In this document: in pieces, positions 1 to 8,535 of the stretch | Numbering within the stretch: the first letter of the stretch is position 1 | Layout of the letters: each line of letters starts with the position of its first letter | Source of the DNA: an uncultured Oscillospiraceae bacterium | Lineage (GTDB): Bacteria > Bacillota > Clostridia > Oscillospirales > Oscillospiraceae | DNA length: 57,708 nucleotides | Direction of reading: 5' to 3' | NCBI GenBank assembly: GCA_934597345.1 | Contig: CAKTRJ010000013.1 | Coordinates: 1-57,708, forward strand | Translations under genes and position numbers: made by a program | The notes under the pieces: generated by a model | What the model saw: the letters and a program-made list of their open reading frames with translations, nothing else | What the model was told of the DNA's origin: nothing | Database searches by the model: none

Positions 1-155
1 TAGTACTGGGTGCAGGCCTCGGTGGTGATGGTAAAGCCCTGGGGAACAGGCAGACCGATGTTGGTCATCTCCGCCAGGTTGGCACCCTTGCCGCCCAGCA
101 GCTCACGCATCTTGGCGTTGCCCTCAGTGAACAGGTAGCAATACTTTTTGCTCAT
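1..155 (-). CDS. ppdK: Pyruvate, phosphate dikinase, N-terminal part (runs off left edge)
   Basis: Interconverts pyruvate + ATP + Pi and phosphoenolpyruvate + AMP + PPi in the cytosol; in anaerobic Clostridia it is a usual step of PEP/pyruvate metabolism. Only the first 51 codons are visible. They contain [12 protein letters not shown] and [15 protein letters not shown], the conserved opening of the nucleotide-binding domain of PPDK. The ATG is preceded by GGAGGA with a 7-nt gap. PEP synthase shares the second motif but not this N-terminus. The family is usually close to 875 residues, so more than 90% lies outside the window. Confidence 0.9.
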   Translation of the reverse strand, partial: MSKKYCYLFTEGNAKMRELLGGKGANLAEMTNIGLPVPQGFTITTEACTQY

Positions 156-261
156 TTACATATCCTCCATATCACAAAAAAATATCTTAATTTTCCGAAA
201 TTTTCAGTAGTTTTTGGGACTTTTCCTTTATTTTTGTTAAATGTACCCCATCAACCGCTTT

Positions 262-290
262 ATTATAACCAGCTTTCCCCATAAAAGCAA
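262..290 (-). promoter_or_regulatory. Probable sigma-A promoter of ppdK
   Basis: On the minus strand, TTGCTT (290-285), a 17-bp spacer and a perfect TATAAT (267-262) lie about 110 bp before the ppdK start. They sit in the AT-rich gap 156-454 between ppdK and holB. That gap holds this promoter and the holB promoter; I see no gene in it. Confidence 0.6.
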
Positions 291-373
291 GCATATTTTC
301 CTTTTATTTTCCTGTTTTTCGTAGAAATATTGAAAATGCTGCAAACTTTTTCAGGGAATCCATCCGTCGGGGG

Positions 374-403
374 TTGCGGTATCACCGATTTTTGTGGTAT
401 ACT
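374..403 (+). promoter_or_regulatory. Probable promoter of holB-ricT-HAD
   Basis: Weak TTGCGG (374-379), an 18-bp spacer and TATACT (398-403) preceded by TG, an extended -10. The expected start of transcription is about 40 nt before the holB ribosome binding site. Confidence 0.6.
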
Positions 404-454
404 ATTATGAATTTGTGATCAAAGCGGCGTATTTTACCAGTCACGGAGGGCGAA

Positions 455-1303
455 ATGACACAGGTGGTGAATGAAAATTCCACATGGGCAAAAGCCGTCC
501 GTGCCGCCGCCGGACGAGGGCAGCTGAGCCACGCGGTGATCCTGACTGGCGAGGGGGACAAGCTTCCGGCGGCCCGGTATATCGCGGCGGCCCATTTGTG
601 CCGCGCCGAAGGCGGGCGGCCCTGCCTGCGGTGCAACAGCTGCCGCAAGGTGCTGGAGGGCATCCACCCCGATGTGACGGAGGTACGGGACGCCGACCGG
701 AAGGAACTGTCGGTGGAGACCATCCGGACGCTGCGGCAGGACGTATACATCCGGCCCAATGAGGGCGAGCGGAAGGTCTATCTGTTTGCCGACTGCACCC
801 AGCTGAACGAGCGGGATCAGAACGTGCTGCTGAAGATCGTGGAGGAAGGCCCGGCCTACGCGGCCTTCGTGTTCTGCGCCGACGCCGTCCATTTCCTGCT
901 GCCCACCATTCGCTCCCGCTGCGTGGCGCTGCGGCTGGATATGCCGCAGGAAACGGAGCAGGAGGACGAGAACGCCGCGGCATTGTGCCGTGCGCTGGCC
1001 AAAAAGGACGTGCCCGCGCTGACCGTGTATCTCACCGGACTGGAAAACCGGCGGATGAAGCGGGAACAGCTGCTGGCCATGATGGAGGGCGCGTGGCAGA
1101 CCGCCGCCGACGCGCTGCTGGCGGGCTACGGGAAGCCCTGCGGCGAGACGGCGCAGCTGCTGTGCCGCGCCTTTTCGCGGCGGAAGCTGCAGGCCCTGAC
1201 GGATCTCTTTCGCCGGTACTGTGACGAATGTCAATACAACGTGGGCGTGGGCCATGTGCTGGGCGCGCTGGGCGCGGAGCTGGCCGATGTGGTCACCCAC
1301 TGA
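455..1303 (+). CDS. holB: DNA polymerase III subunit delta'
   Basis: Clamp-loader subunit that helps place the beta sliding clamp on DNA. The 282-aa product carries the AAA+-type fold with the four-cysteine zinc module CLRCNSC (residues about 57-63, with an upstream Cys) and the segment LNERDQNVLLKIVEEGP, typical of the sensor-1 region (compare LLKtLEEPP in relatives). No canonical Walker A is present, as expected for delta', which does not hydrolyse ATP. GGAGG lies before the ATG. Adjacent ricT is the arrangement seen in many Firmicutes. It is somewhat shorter than the usual 320 residues. Confidence 0.88.
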   Translation: MTQVVNENSTWAKAVRAAAGRGQLSHAVILTGEGDKLPAARYIAAAHLCRAEGGRPCLRCNSCRKVLEGIHPDVTEVRDADRKELSVETIRTLRQDVYIRPNEGERKVYLFADCTQLNERDQNVLLKIVEEGPAYAAFVFCADAVHFLLPTIRSRCVALRLDMPQETEQEDENAAALCRALAKKDVPALTVYLTGLENRRMKREQLLAMMEGAWQTAADALLAGYGKPCGETAQLLCRAFSRRKLQALTDLFRRYCDECQYNVGVGHVLGALGAELADVVTH

Positions 1304-1335
1304 TTTTTCCCTTCAGAAAGGAAGGTATACCTGAT

Positions 1336-2709
1336 ATGACAACTGTGATCTCTGTCCGCTTCCGCAGCGGCAGCAAAACCTACTATTTTGACCCCGGCCA
1401 GCTGGCGGTGTACCCCGGCGACGACGTGGTGGTGGAGACCGCCCAGGGGCCGGAGTTCGCCCAGTGCGTGGAGGGCAACCACGAGGTGGCCGACGACGCG
1501 GTGGTGGCTCCCCTGCGTCCGGTGCTGCGCATCGCCACCGACAACGACCGCCACACGGCGGCCTACAACCGCAGCCGGGAGAAGGACGCCTTTGACATCT
1601 GCCAGAAGAAGATCGCCCAGCACGGGCTGGAGATGAAGCTGGTGCGGGTGGAGTGCAGCTTTGACGGCAGCAAGATCCTGTTCTTCTTCACCGCCGACGG
1701 CCGCGTGGACTTCCGCGAGCTGGTGAAGGATCTGGCCGGTGTATTCCGCTCCCGCATCGAGCTGCGGCAGATCGGCGTCCGGGACGAGGCCAAGATGCTG
1801 GGCGGCCTGGGCATCTGCGGGCGGCCCTTCTGCTGCGCGTCCTATATGGACGAGTTCGTGCCGGTGTCCATCAAGATGGCCAAGACCCAGAACCTGAGTC
1901 TGAACCCCACCAAGATCTCCGGCACCTGCGGGCGGCTGATGTGCTGCCTGAAATACGAGCAGGACGCCTATGAGGACGCCATCAAGCGCATGCCCAAGAA
2001 CGATTCCTTCGTGGTAACGCCGGATGGCCCCGGCAACGTCAGCGACATCAACGTGCTGAAGGAGACCGTCAACGTCCGCCTGGACGAGCGGCCCGACACA
2101 CCCCGGTGCTACCATAACTGCGAGGTTTGCGTTCTGCGCAACGGCAAGGGCAGCCGGGACGGCATCACCGTTCCCAAGGAGCGGCCCGAACGCTATGTGG
2201 AGCCGGTGGCCGCCGAGGAGATGCTGATCCCCACCCTGTTCTCCGACTTTACCGCCGACACGGCGGATACCGCGCCGGAGGAGGACGCCCCTGCCCGTTC
2301 CTCCCGCCGCCGCAGCCGCGGCGGACGCCGCCGGGGCAAGAGCGGCGAGAGCGCCGCGCCTGCCGCCGAAACGGCGCAACCTGCCCCGAAGCAGGAAAAG
2401 CAGCGGCCTGCCAAGCCCGCCAAAGCGGAAAAGGCCGACAAGCCCGCGCCCGAAGCGGTGGAGGGCAAGGAGCCCCGTCGGGAGGGCGAGGGCGGCCAGC
2501 GCCGCCGCAGGAGCCGGGGCAGACGGGGCCGCGGCGGCGAAAGAAACGCCACTGAAGCCGGCACCGCTCCCAAGCCCACCTCCACGCCGGAGCAGGCCCC
2601 CCGTCAGGAGAGCACGGCAGGCGAGGGCGGTCAGCGTCGCCGCAGGAGTCGGGGCGGACGGCGCAGAAGCAGGAGCGGCGGCGGAACGCCTCCCGCCAGC
2701 GAGGCATAA
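1336..2709 (+). CDS. ricT: RicT/YaaT-type PSP1-domain protein with a long Arg/Lys-rich tail
   Basis: Homologue of Bacillus RicT (YaaT), part of the Fe-S-containing RicA-RicF-RicT (Y) complex that in B. subtilis affects RNase Y-dependent mRNA processing, sporulation and biofilm. Residues 1 to about 290 match the PSP1 core, including the cysteine clusters GICGRPFCC and GTCGRLMCC that are ligand candidates for iron-sulfur clusters. Residues about 300-457 are low-complexity, with alternating acidic/Ala-Pro and RRRRSRGGRR-type blocks. The block GGQRRRRSRG occurs twice, suggesting internal duplication and possibly RNA binding. The start at 1336 is chosen over an upstream in-frame codon at 1228 because AAAGGAAGG lies just before it and 1228 falls inside holB. 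Total 457 aa; Bacillus RicT is about 275. Confidence 0.85.
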   Translation: MTTVISVRFRSGSKTYYFDPGQLAVYPGDDVVVETAQGPEFAQCVEGNHEVADDAVVAPLRPVLRIATDNDRHTAAYNRSREKDAFDICQKKIAQHGLEMKLVRVECSFDGSKILFFFTADGRVDFRELVKDLAGVFRSRIELRQIGVRDEAKMLGGLGICGRPFCCASYMDEFVPVSIKMAKTQNLSLNPTKISGTCGRLMCCLKYEQDAYEDAIKRMPKNDSFVVTPDGPGNVSDINVLKETVNVRLDERPDTPRCYHNCEVCVLRNGKGSRDGITVPKERPERYVEPVAAEEMLIPTLFSDFTADTADTAPEEDAPARSSRRRSRGGRRRGKSGESAAPAAETAQPAPKQEKQRPAKPAKAEKADKPAPEAVEGKEPRREGEGGQRRRRSRGRRGRGGERNATEAGTAPKPTSTPEQAPRQESTAGEGGQRRRRSRGGRRRSRSGGGTPPASEA

Positions 2710-2714
2710 GCCGT

Positions 2715-3560
2715 ATGGGAAAGTTTAACGGCGTATTGATCGCCAGCGATTTTGACAACACTTTGGTTTTCACGGAGAGCGCCCTAAAGGGGCTGGAACC
2801 CATGCCGGAGCTGCTGCCGGAAAACCGGGAAGCCATCGAGTACTTCATGGCCGAAGGCGGCATCTTCTCCATCGCCACAGGCCGCGCCCTGCCCTCCTTT
2901 GAGAGCGTGCGGCAGGGCCTGCCCATGAATGGGCCCACCATCCTGTTCAACGGCGCGGCCATCTATGATTTCCAGAAGAACGAGTATCTCTATACGGCGT
3001 TCCTGCCGGATACGGTGCGGCCCCACATCACCCAGGTGCTGGACGCCTGGCCGGAGGCGGCGGTGGAGCTGTATCATGATGACAACGCCATCTTCGCCGT
3101 TCACGCCAATGAGCTGACGGAGGCCCATCTGCACCTGACCCACGAGGCCACCACCATGCTGGACTCCGTGGATCAGGCGCCCTCACCCATCAGCAAGGCC
3201 CTGTTTGAGATCGTACCGGAGAAGCTGGACGCCCTGCATCGCTATGTCAGCGCCCAGCCCTGGGCCGCACAGTATGAGATCGTACCCAGCAGCGCTTTCC
3301 TGCTGGAGCTGACGGCCAAGGGGGCCTGCAAGGGCGACATGGTGCGCCATATGGCCCGGATGCTGCATATCGCGCCCCAGGACCTCTACTGCGTGGGCGA
3401 CCATGCCAACGACATCGGCATGCTGATGGCCTCCGCCATTCCCTTCGCCCCGGAAAACGCCATCGAGTCCGTCCGTCAGGTGCCCGGCGTCCACATTCTT
3501 CCGGACGCCCGGAAAGGCACCATTGCCGCCCTGATCCGGGAGCTGGATCAGCGGTATTGA
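2715..3560 (+). CDS. Cof-type HAD-superfamily phosphatase
   Basis: Predicted Mg-dependent hydrolase of small phosphorylated metabolites such as sugar phosphates or flavin nucleotides. HAD motif I is SDFDNTL at residues about 11-17 and motif IV is GDHANDIGML near residue 230. A C2-type cap of about 100 residues lies between them, as in the YidA/Cof group; 281 aa is the usual size. It begins 5 nt after ricT and shares its transcript; GAGG at 2700-2703 is the likely ribosome binding site. The natural substrate cannot be assigned. Confidence 0.8.
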   Translation: MGKFNGVLIASDFDNTLVFTESALKGLEPMPELLPENREAIEYFMAEGGIFSIATGRALPSFESVRQGLPMNGPTILFNGAAIYDFQKNEYLYTAFLPDTVRPHITQVLDAWPEAAVELYHDDNAIFAVHANELTEAHLHLTHEATTMLDSVDQAPSPISKALFEIVPEKLDALHRYVSAQPWAAQYEIVPSSAFLLELTAKGACKGDMVRHMARMLHIAPQDLYCVGDHANDIGMLMASAIPFAPENAIESVRQVPGVHILPDARKGTIAALIRELDQRY

Positions 3561-3606
3561 TGGCAAGTTGGATATTTCTGGAAGCTATCGTTTACATAAT
3601 GTTTAC

Positions 3607-3634
3607 TTGACCCGCGGACGGGATGGGCGTATGA
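3607..3634 (+). promoter_or_regulatory. Probable promoter of the M23 peptidase gene
   Basis: TTGACC (3607-3612), 16-bp spacer, TATGAT (3629-3634), 42 bp before the ATG and after the end of the holB unit. A short gap of 115 bp separates the two genes. Confidence 0.6.
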
Positions 3635-3675
3635 TAGCTTTTGGATAAATTTTTAAACTTTTAGGTGAGTATCCC

Positions 3676-5412
3676 ATGAAACAATCGCAAACCACACCCA
3701 CACCGCAGAAGGGCACGGATCCCAAGAACATGTCCCTGTCCTCCCTGTGGAACCTGTGGGTCGACAATTTAAAGGAGTGGCACTTCTACCTGGTGGAGGA
3801 GCACGGCCACCGGCAGCGGGCGGACATCTGCGGATGGATCGACCGGCTGCGGCAGCGCTGCCGCAGCTTTATGATCTCCCTGCGCCGCGACATGCATCAC
3901 CAGGCCAACGCCAGCCGTCACCGGAAATTCCCGGAGTCGGATTACGGCATTGCCCAGTTCTTCCTGTATATGGCAGGCAGCGTACCGCGGCTGACCTCCG
4001 CCCTGCGGGAGCGGTTCAGTCTGCGGCGGCGCAAGCGCATCGACGCGGCCCATACCTTCCAGAAACAGGTGGACAAGATCAAGCTGCACCCGGTGGCCTT
4101 CCTCAGCGGTGCACTGGTGGTGGTGGCGGTGTGCGCGCTGCTGTCGCTGTATACCATCGGCACCACCGCCGTGTATGACGGCAAGGAGCTGGGCACCGTG
4201 TCCGGCGTCACCACCGTCAACGCCGTGGTCAACGACCTGCAGGACATCACACGCGAGACGCTGAACGACGCGGATTACACCGTGGACACCAGCAAGCTGG
4301 ATACCTCGGTGGGCGTGGTCTCCCGCCGCACGGTGGAGAGCCGCGAGGAATTCACCGATTCCCTCTCCGACCAGCTGGGCATGGTGGAATACGCCTATGT
4401 GCTGTACATCGACGGTGAGCCGGTGGCGGCCACCACCTTCCCCGGCGCGCTGGAGGAGATGCTGGATCAGTTGAAAAAGGGCTATATCACCGCCAGTACG
4501 GTAGACTCCTATTTTGTGGAGGATGTGGAGATCAAGCAGGAGTATGTGGACGCGTCTCTTGTGATGAATCTGGGCAATATCGCGGAGATCCTCAACGCCA
4601 CCAAGGCCGGCGAGGTCACCTATACTGTGACGGCCGGTGACAGCTATTACTACATTGCCGAGCTGTATGGCATGTCGGTGGACGACCTGCTGGACGCCAA
4701 CCCCGGCTATGATCCCAAGCTGCTGCGGGTGGGCGATGTACTGACCATCTCCAACGCCGTCCCCTATCTGACGGTGGTGGACGTGGAGCGGCAGAACTAT
4801 GTGCAGGATGTCCCCTATCAGATCGAGTATCAGGACGACGATACCATGTATCAGGGCGACTATAAGGTTCTATCCGCCGGTACCTACGGCAAAGCGGACG
4901 TGACCGCCAACGTCACCTATATCAACGGCGAGGAGACCGACCGTCAGGTGGTGGCCTCCGTCACCCTCAGCGAGCCGGTCACCGAGACCCAGGCACGGGG
5001 CACCATCCCCCGCCCCTCCTGGTTCCCCACCGGCAGCTTCCGCTGGCCCTGCAGCGGCACCATCACCTCCTATTTCGGCCGCCGCAATACCGGCATCCGC
5101 GGCGCCAGCACCTATCACGAGGGCATCGACATCGCCAACAGCTACGGCACGGCCATCTACGCCGCCGACGGTGGCACCGTGACCTATTCCGGTTGGCGGG
5201 GCGGCTACGGCTATCTGGTCATCATTGACCATGGCAACGGCTATCAGACTTACTACGGTCATAACAGTTCGTTGATCGTTTCAACGGGCGAGCATGTCTA
5301 TAAGGGTCAGCAGATCGCCCGCATGGGCTCCACCGGTGTATCCAGCGGCAATCACTGCCATTTCGGCATCCTGATCAACGGCACATTCGTGAACCCGCTG
5401 AACTATCTATAA
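3676..5412 (+). CDS. Membrane-anchored LysM-G5-M23 cell-wall peptidase
   Basis: Predicted peptidoglycan endopeptidase anchored in the membrane with its catalytic part outside. Order: a cytosolic basic region of about 135 residues (unusually long); one membrane helix at 138-160; a region of about 150 residues; a LysM module from about 316 (YTVTAGDSYYYIAELYGMS); a G5-like beta region (about 370-440); and a C-terminal M23/LytM domain. Zinc-site residues are visible: HEGID (H481 and D485) and HCHFG (H560, H562). The C-terminus ends right after the M23 domain. It has its own promoter and is followed by a small membrane peptide gene. Such proteins remodel the wall during division, growth or spore formation; the exact role is not shown. 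The final domain is complete, so it may be active rather than a regulator. Confidence 0.85.
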   Translation: MKQSQTTPTPQKGTDPKNMSLSSLWNLWVDNLKEWHFYLVEEHGHRQRADICGWIDRLRQRCRSFMISLRRDMHHQANASRHRKFPESDYGIAQFFLYMAGSVPRLTSALRERFSLRRRKRIDAAHTFQKQVDKIKLHPVAFLSGALVVVAVCALLSLYTIGTTAVYDGKELGTVSGVTTVNAVVNDLQDITRETLNDADYTVDTSKLDTSVGVVSRRTVESREEFTDSLSDQLGMVEYAYVLYIDGEPVAATTFPGALEEMLDQLKKGYITASTVDSYFVEDVEIKQEYVDASLVMNLGNIAEILNATKAGEVTYTVTAGDSYYYIAELYGMSVDDLLDANPGYDPKLLRVGDVLTISNAVPYLTVVDVERQNYVQDVPYQIEYQDDDTMYQGDYKVLSAGTYGKADVTANVTYINGEETDRQVVASVTLSEPVTETQARGTIPRPSWFPTGSFRWPCSGTITSYFGRRNTGIRGASTYHEGIDIANSYGTAIYAADGGTVTYSGWRGGYGYLVIIDHGNGYQTYYGHNSSLIVSTGEHVYKGQQIARMGSTGVSSGNHCHFGILINGTFVNPLNYL

Positions 5413-5446
5413 AAATAAACCATTTGGGAAAAGAGGAGAAATTTCC

Positions 5447-5632
5447 ATGAAATTTTTTGTTTCCGCTATGCTGTGCGCCGCCCTGTGCGCGGCATTGATG
5501 GTGCCCGCATGGGCCGTCGCCCCGGCTGTGACCGGCGATACCAGCAACATCCCGCTGATGATCGTGCTGGCCGCTGTGGCGGTCATCGCCATCGTGGTAC
5601 TGCTGGTGGCAATGAACAAGAAAAAGAAATAA
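5447..5632 (+). CDS. 61-aa secreted/membrane peptide with a sortase-signal-like tail
   Basis: Not a family I recognise. It has an N-terminal signal peptide (MKFF then a hydrophobic run ending in AWA-VA), a linker of about 10 residues containing TGDTSN, a hydrophobic helix of about 20 residues and a KKKK terminus. The tail resembles an LPxTG cell-wall sorting signal without its LP, so almost nothing would remain between signal peptide and anchor. A GAGGAG ribosome binding site lies 34 nt after the peptidase stop, and a strong terminator follows. It may be co-transcribed with the M23 gene. It could be a small membrane protein or a worn-down surface protein. Confidence 0.65.
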   Translation: MKFFVSAMLCAALCAALMVPAWAVAPAVTGDTSNIPLMIVLAAVAVIAIVVLLVAMNKKKK

Positions 5633-5634
5633 GC

Positions 5635-5674
5635 AAAAGGAAAGGCCCGGTCACATGACCGGGCCTTTCCTTTT
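5635..5674. terminator. Bidirectional intrinsic terminator
   Basis: A perfect 19-bp inverted repeat (5635-5653 with 5656-5674, core GGCCCGGTCA/TGACCGGGCC) with A-run and T-run flanks, between the convergent small-peptide gene and the HAD gene. Confidence 0.85.
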
Positions 5675-5707
5675 CAACCTCACAGAAAATCGTAAGATTT
5701 TTCGCCA

Positions 5708-6583
5708 TTAAAACAATGTCTCCTGATACGCCAGCTCCGCATGGCCGATGGAGCGCATCTGGGCGGCGTGCTCCGCTGTCAGCGTGTCGCAGATAGCTAT
5801 TTTGCGGATGATGTTCTGCACCGTCAGATCCAGCGCCGTCCCCTCGCGGTAGTCGGCAGGGAAGATGAAATCCACCCGGTGCTTGGCCAGCAGATCCTCC
5901 ACGCCGGCGCGGTTGGACTCCTGATACACGGCGATGGCCTGTCCGCCGTAGGAGCGCATCATCTTCATACAGGGCACGTCGCTGAGGCCGTCGCCCACAT
6001 AGATCATGTTGGTGAAGGGCACCCGCTTGCTGTCGTCGGGCATGGAGTCGTTCAAGGTCTTATCATCGGCCACGTCCAGCACGCCCTTGTTGATGCGGTA
6101 GACGAACTGGGTCTTGTTGGTGAAGTTGACGTCCAGCTTGGGCCAGCAGGCCGCGCCGTCCCGATAGTAGAACTCGCAGGCGTAGATCTTCTTGAACCAG
6201 TGGGCGATGCCGCTGCCCTCAATGATCTCCTTCAGGCCGGAGGACAGCACATAGTGCTCCACCGTCACGCCCAGACTGTCGCCAAAGGCGTTGATACGGC
6301 CGAACCACTCCCGCACGCCGGGGAACAGCTGGATGGCCTTGCCGCACTGCACCAGGAAGTCCCGGTTCAGCGTCATGCCCTGGGCGCGGCACTCCTCGAT
6401 CATGGTATACATATAAGCCAGCAGGCCGTCCATCTGGTTCTCCCAGCCGAAGGTGTTGGCCTTCTGCCAGAACTGAGAGGGGGTATAGCCCAGACTGGGG
6501 ATGAAGGTATAGTCCTCCATATCCGTGGTGCACAGGGTCTTATCAAAGTCGTACAGCAGGGCGATGATGGGTCGTTCGCTCAT
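5708..6583 (-). CDS. HAD-family hydrolase (phosphoserine phosphatase-like fold)
   Basis: A 291-aa soluble predicted phosphatase. Motif I is YDFDKTL at residues about 11-17 and the motif IV region is IYVGDGLSDVPCM; between them SSGLKEIIEG supplies the motif II Ser. The helical cap is C1-type, so a phosphomonoester substrate is likely, but it is not identifiable. Start 6583 is chosen because AAAAGGAG precedes it; an open frame reaches further upstream but crosses the divIVA terminator. It is the last minus-strand gene before the convergent terminator at 5635-5674. Confidence 0.78.
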   Translation of the reverse strand: MSERPIIALLYDFDKTLCTTDMEDYTFIPSLGYTPSQFWQKANTFGWENQMDGLLAYMYTMIEECRAQGMTLNRDFLVQCGKAIQLFPGVREWFGRINAFGDSLGVTVEHYVLSSGLKEIIEGSGIAHWFKKIYACEFYYRDGAACWPKLDVNFTNKTQFVYRINKGVLDVADDKTLNDSMPDDSKRVPFTNMIYVGDGLSDVPCMKMMRSYGGQAIAVYQESNRAGVEDLLAKHRVDFIFPADYREGTALDLTVQNIIRKIAICDTLTAEHAAQMRSIGHAELAYQETLF

Positions 6584-6606
6584 AGGTATCTCCTTTTCGA
6601 TGGTAG

Positions 6607-6634
6607 AAAAAGCGGCCCGCGGGCCGCTTTTTTT
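6607..6634 (-). terminator. Intrinsic terminator after divIVA
   Basis: A 13-bp perfect palindrome with core GCGGCCCG/CGGGCCGC at 6612-6627, flanked by five A and seven T. It is read after the divIVA stop and just before the HAD ribosome binding site, so the HAD gene probably relies on read-through or a promoter inside divIVA. Confidence 0.75.
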
Positions 6635-6639
6635 GTGTG

Positions 6640-7296
6640 TTATTCGCCGGTGTAGTTGCGGCCGAACTTCAGCTCGTCCAGACTCAGCTTGAAGTCGTTG
6701 GGAATGGCGGAGCCTGCGGGCACCTCGCGGGGTGCTTCCACGGCGGCGGTCTCCACCTCCATGGCGTCCAGATGCTGCATGATGTCCTGCTGGATGTCGT
6801 CTGCGGCGGCGGCAGCGGGTGCGGACTCGGGGTGCTCCAGCTGCATCTCCGGCAGAGAGTTCAGGAACTCCTGCTGCTGGGCGCACAGCTCGCTGCCGTG
6901 GCGGACGAAGTCCACCAGGCTCTGCTGGGCCATGGCCAGCTTCTCCTCGGCGTCGTGCTTGTCCTGCTCCAGCGATGCCAGCTGGGCGGCATGCTGCTCC
7001 CGCGCCTCCTTCAGCAGGTTTTCCTTCTCGGTCTGGGCCTCCTGCACCAGCTTGGCGGCCATCTTCTGGGCCGTCAGCAGTGTGGAGCGCATGGCATCCT
7101 CGGTGGCACGGTATTCCTCTACCTTTTCGGCCAGGATCTTCAGCTTGGCCTTCAGGGTCACGTTTTCCTTGTACAGCGCCGTATAATCCTCGGTCAGGGC
7201 GTCCAGAAACTCGTCCACCGCGGTCATGGTGTAGCCGTTGCCGAAGCCGGAGGCCTTGGGGAATACTTTTTCAGAAACTTCCTGGGGTGTAAACAT
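6640..7296 (-). CDS. divIVA: DivIVA-domain cell-division/polarity protein
   Basis: Curvature-sensing scaffold at division sites and poles. The N-terminus MFTPQEVSEKVFPKASGFGN resembles the membrane-binding DivIVA start, followed by YTMTAVDEFLDAL and a long coiled coil (about residues 35-160) rich in Glu, Lys, Ala and Gln. The last 50 residues are Ala/Pro-rich and acidic. The family is usually 150-230 residues; this one is 218. It lies 30 nt after sepF in the conserved yggS-sepF-divIVA order of Gram-positive division clusters, but ylmG and ylmH, usually between sepF and divIVA, are missing. Confidence 0.88.
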   Translation of the reverse strand: MFTPQEVSEKVFPKASGFGNGYTMTAVDEFLDALTEDYTALYKENVTLKAKLKILAEKVEEYRATEDAMRSTLLTAQKMAAKLVQEAQTEKENLLKEAREQHAAQLASLEQDKHDAEEKLAMAQQSLVDFVRHGSELCAQQQEFLNSLPEMQLEHPESAPAAAAADDIQQDIMQHLDAMEVETAAVEAPREVPAGSAIPNDFKLSLDELKFGRNYTGE

Positions 7297-7326
7297 GGTA
7301 TATCCCTCCGTTTATTCTGTATCCGA

Positions 7327-7785
7327 TCACAGGTACAGGCCGTTGTTTTCCAGCTCGTCGATCAGGTCGCCCATGATATCCACGCTGTAAGGCGTGATGA
7401 TATAGGTGTTGGCGGCCACCTTCTTGATCTTGCCGTCACCGGCGTAGGCCACGCCGGAAAGGAAGTCGATCAGGCGGCGGGCCACGTCCTTATTGGTGGA
7501 CTCCAGATTCATGACCACGGTGCGCTTTTCCCGCAGGTGGTCGGCGATCTCGCTGGCGTTCTCGAACCGCTCGGGCTTTACCAGCACCACCTTCAGCGCG
7601 GCGGTGGCGTGGATGTTCACCACCTTGTTGTGGCGGTCCTCCGGCTGCTTGCGCTCCTCGCGGCGATCGTCAAAGATGCTGCGGCTGTCGCTGCGCTCCG
7701 GCTGTTCCAGCTCTTCCTCCTCGTAATCGTAATCCTCGTCGTCATACGGGTGAATGATCTTCTTGATCTCGTCCATGAAACCCAT
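7327..7785 (-). CDS. sepF: Cell division protein SepF
   Basis: FtsZ-binding membrane-associated protein that bundles FtsZ and tethers the Z ring. The N-terminus (MGFMDEIKKIIHP) is a short amphipathic membrane-targeting helix. An acidic linker (DDEDYDYEEEE) and the C-terminal DUF552 core (about 52-152) follow, with VVNIHATAALKVVLVKPERF and VVMNLESTNKDVARRLIDFLSG. Size (152 aa) and position between yggS and divIVA fit the family. Confidence 0.92.
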   Translation of the reverse strand: MGFMDEIKKIIHPYDDEDYDYEEEELEQPERSDSRSIFDDRREERKQPEDRHNKVVNIHATAALKVVLVKPERFENASEIADHLREKRTVVMNLESTNKDVARRLIDFLSGVAYAGDGKIKKVAANTYIITPYSVDIMGDLIDELENNGLYL

Positions 7786-7809
7786 TTGAAAGCCTCCCTG
7801 TTGTATAGT

Positions 7810-8505
7810 TTATTTGTTATAATTCCGTGCGCCGAAGATGGCAGAGCCCACGCGCACCATGTTGGCGCCGCAGCGGACGGCGTCGGCATAGTCGTCGCTC
7901 ATACCCATGGAGATATATTCCCATTTATTATCGTACATTTCTCGGCTTATGTCAACAAAAAGACGGTAAACTTTCTCAAAATATGGTATGTTTCCGCCTT
8001 TCTCCACCGCAACAGGTGGTATCGTCATGAGGCCGCGGACGCGGATATGGGGCAAGGTCTTCGCATAGGCCGCCGCCTGGGGCAGCGCGTCGGGCGCGAA
8101 GCCGGACTTCGCCTCCTCGCCGCCGATGTTGACCTCCAGCAGGATATCCTGCGTCAGCTCCATCCGGGCGGCCACCTTTTCGATCTCATCCAGCAGCTCC
8201 GTGGAGCCTACCGACTGAATCAGCACCGCCTTGCCCACCACCTGCTTGACCTTATTGCGCTGCAAATGGCCAATGAAGTGCAGGGGCGCGCCGTCATAGG
8301 CGTTTTCCTTCAGCTTCTCCGTCATCTCCTGCACCCTGTTCTCGCCCAGAGCGTCGATCCCGGCGGCGATGGCCTCCCGGCAGCGGGCGGCATCGTTCAT
8401 CTTGCTGGCGCCCACCAGCGTGATATCCTTTCCGGTGCGGCCCGTCTCGCGGGCGGCCGCGTCGATCTCTTCGCGAATGCGTGCAATATTTTCCGCAATA
8501 GACAT
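7810..8505 (-). CDS. yggS: YggS-family pyridoxal-phosphate homeostasis protein
   Basis: PLP-binding alanine-racemase-fold protein without known catalysis, involved in vitamin B6 and amino/keto-acid homeostasis (YlmE in Bacillus). The PLP lysine lies in LVGASK near residue 33. The motif GENRVQEM, the IGHLQRNKVK segment and SMGMSDDY(A)DAVRCGANMVRVGSAIFG at the end are typical. At 231 aa it is full length. The gene is 24 nt before sepF. Confidence 0.92.
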   Translation of the reverse strand: MSIAENIARIREEIDAAARETGRTGKDITLVGASKMNDAARCREAIAAGIDALGENRVQEMTEKLKENAYDGAPLHFIGHLQRNKVKQVVGKAVLIQSVGSTELLDEIEKVAARMELTQDILLEVNIGGEEAKSGFAPDALPQAAAYAKTLPHIRVRGLMTIPPVAVEKGGNIPYFEKVYRLFVDISREMYDNKWEYISMGMSDDYADAVRCGANMVRVGSAIFGARNYNK

Positions 8506-8535
8506 AGAATGATACCCCTTTCTCTATCTATAAAA

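Noticed and set aside
156..454. Small gene in the ppdK-holB gap
   Set aside because: Frames there lack a ribosome binding site and overlap two promoters.
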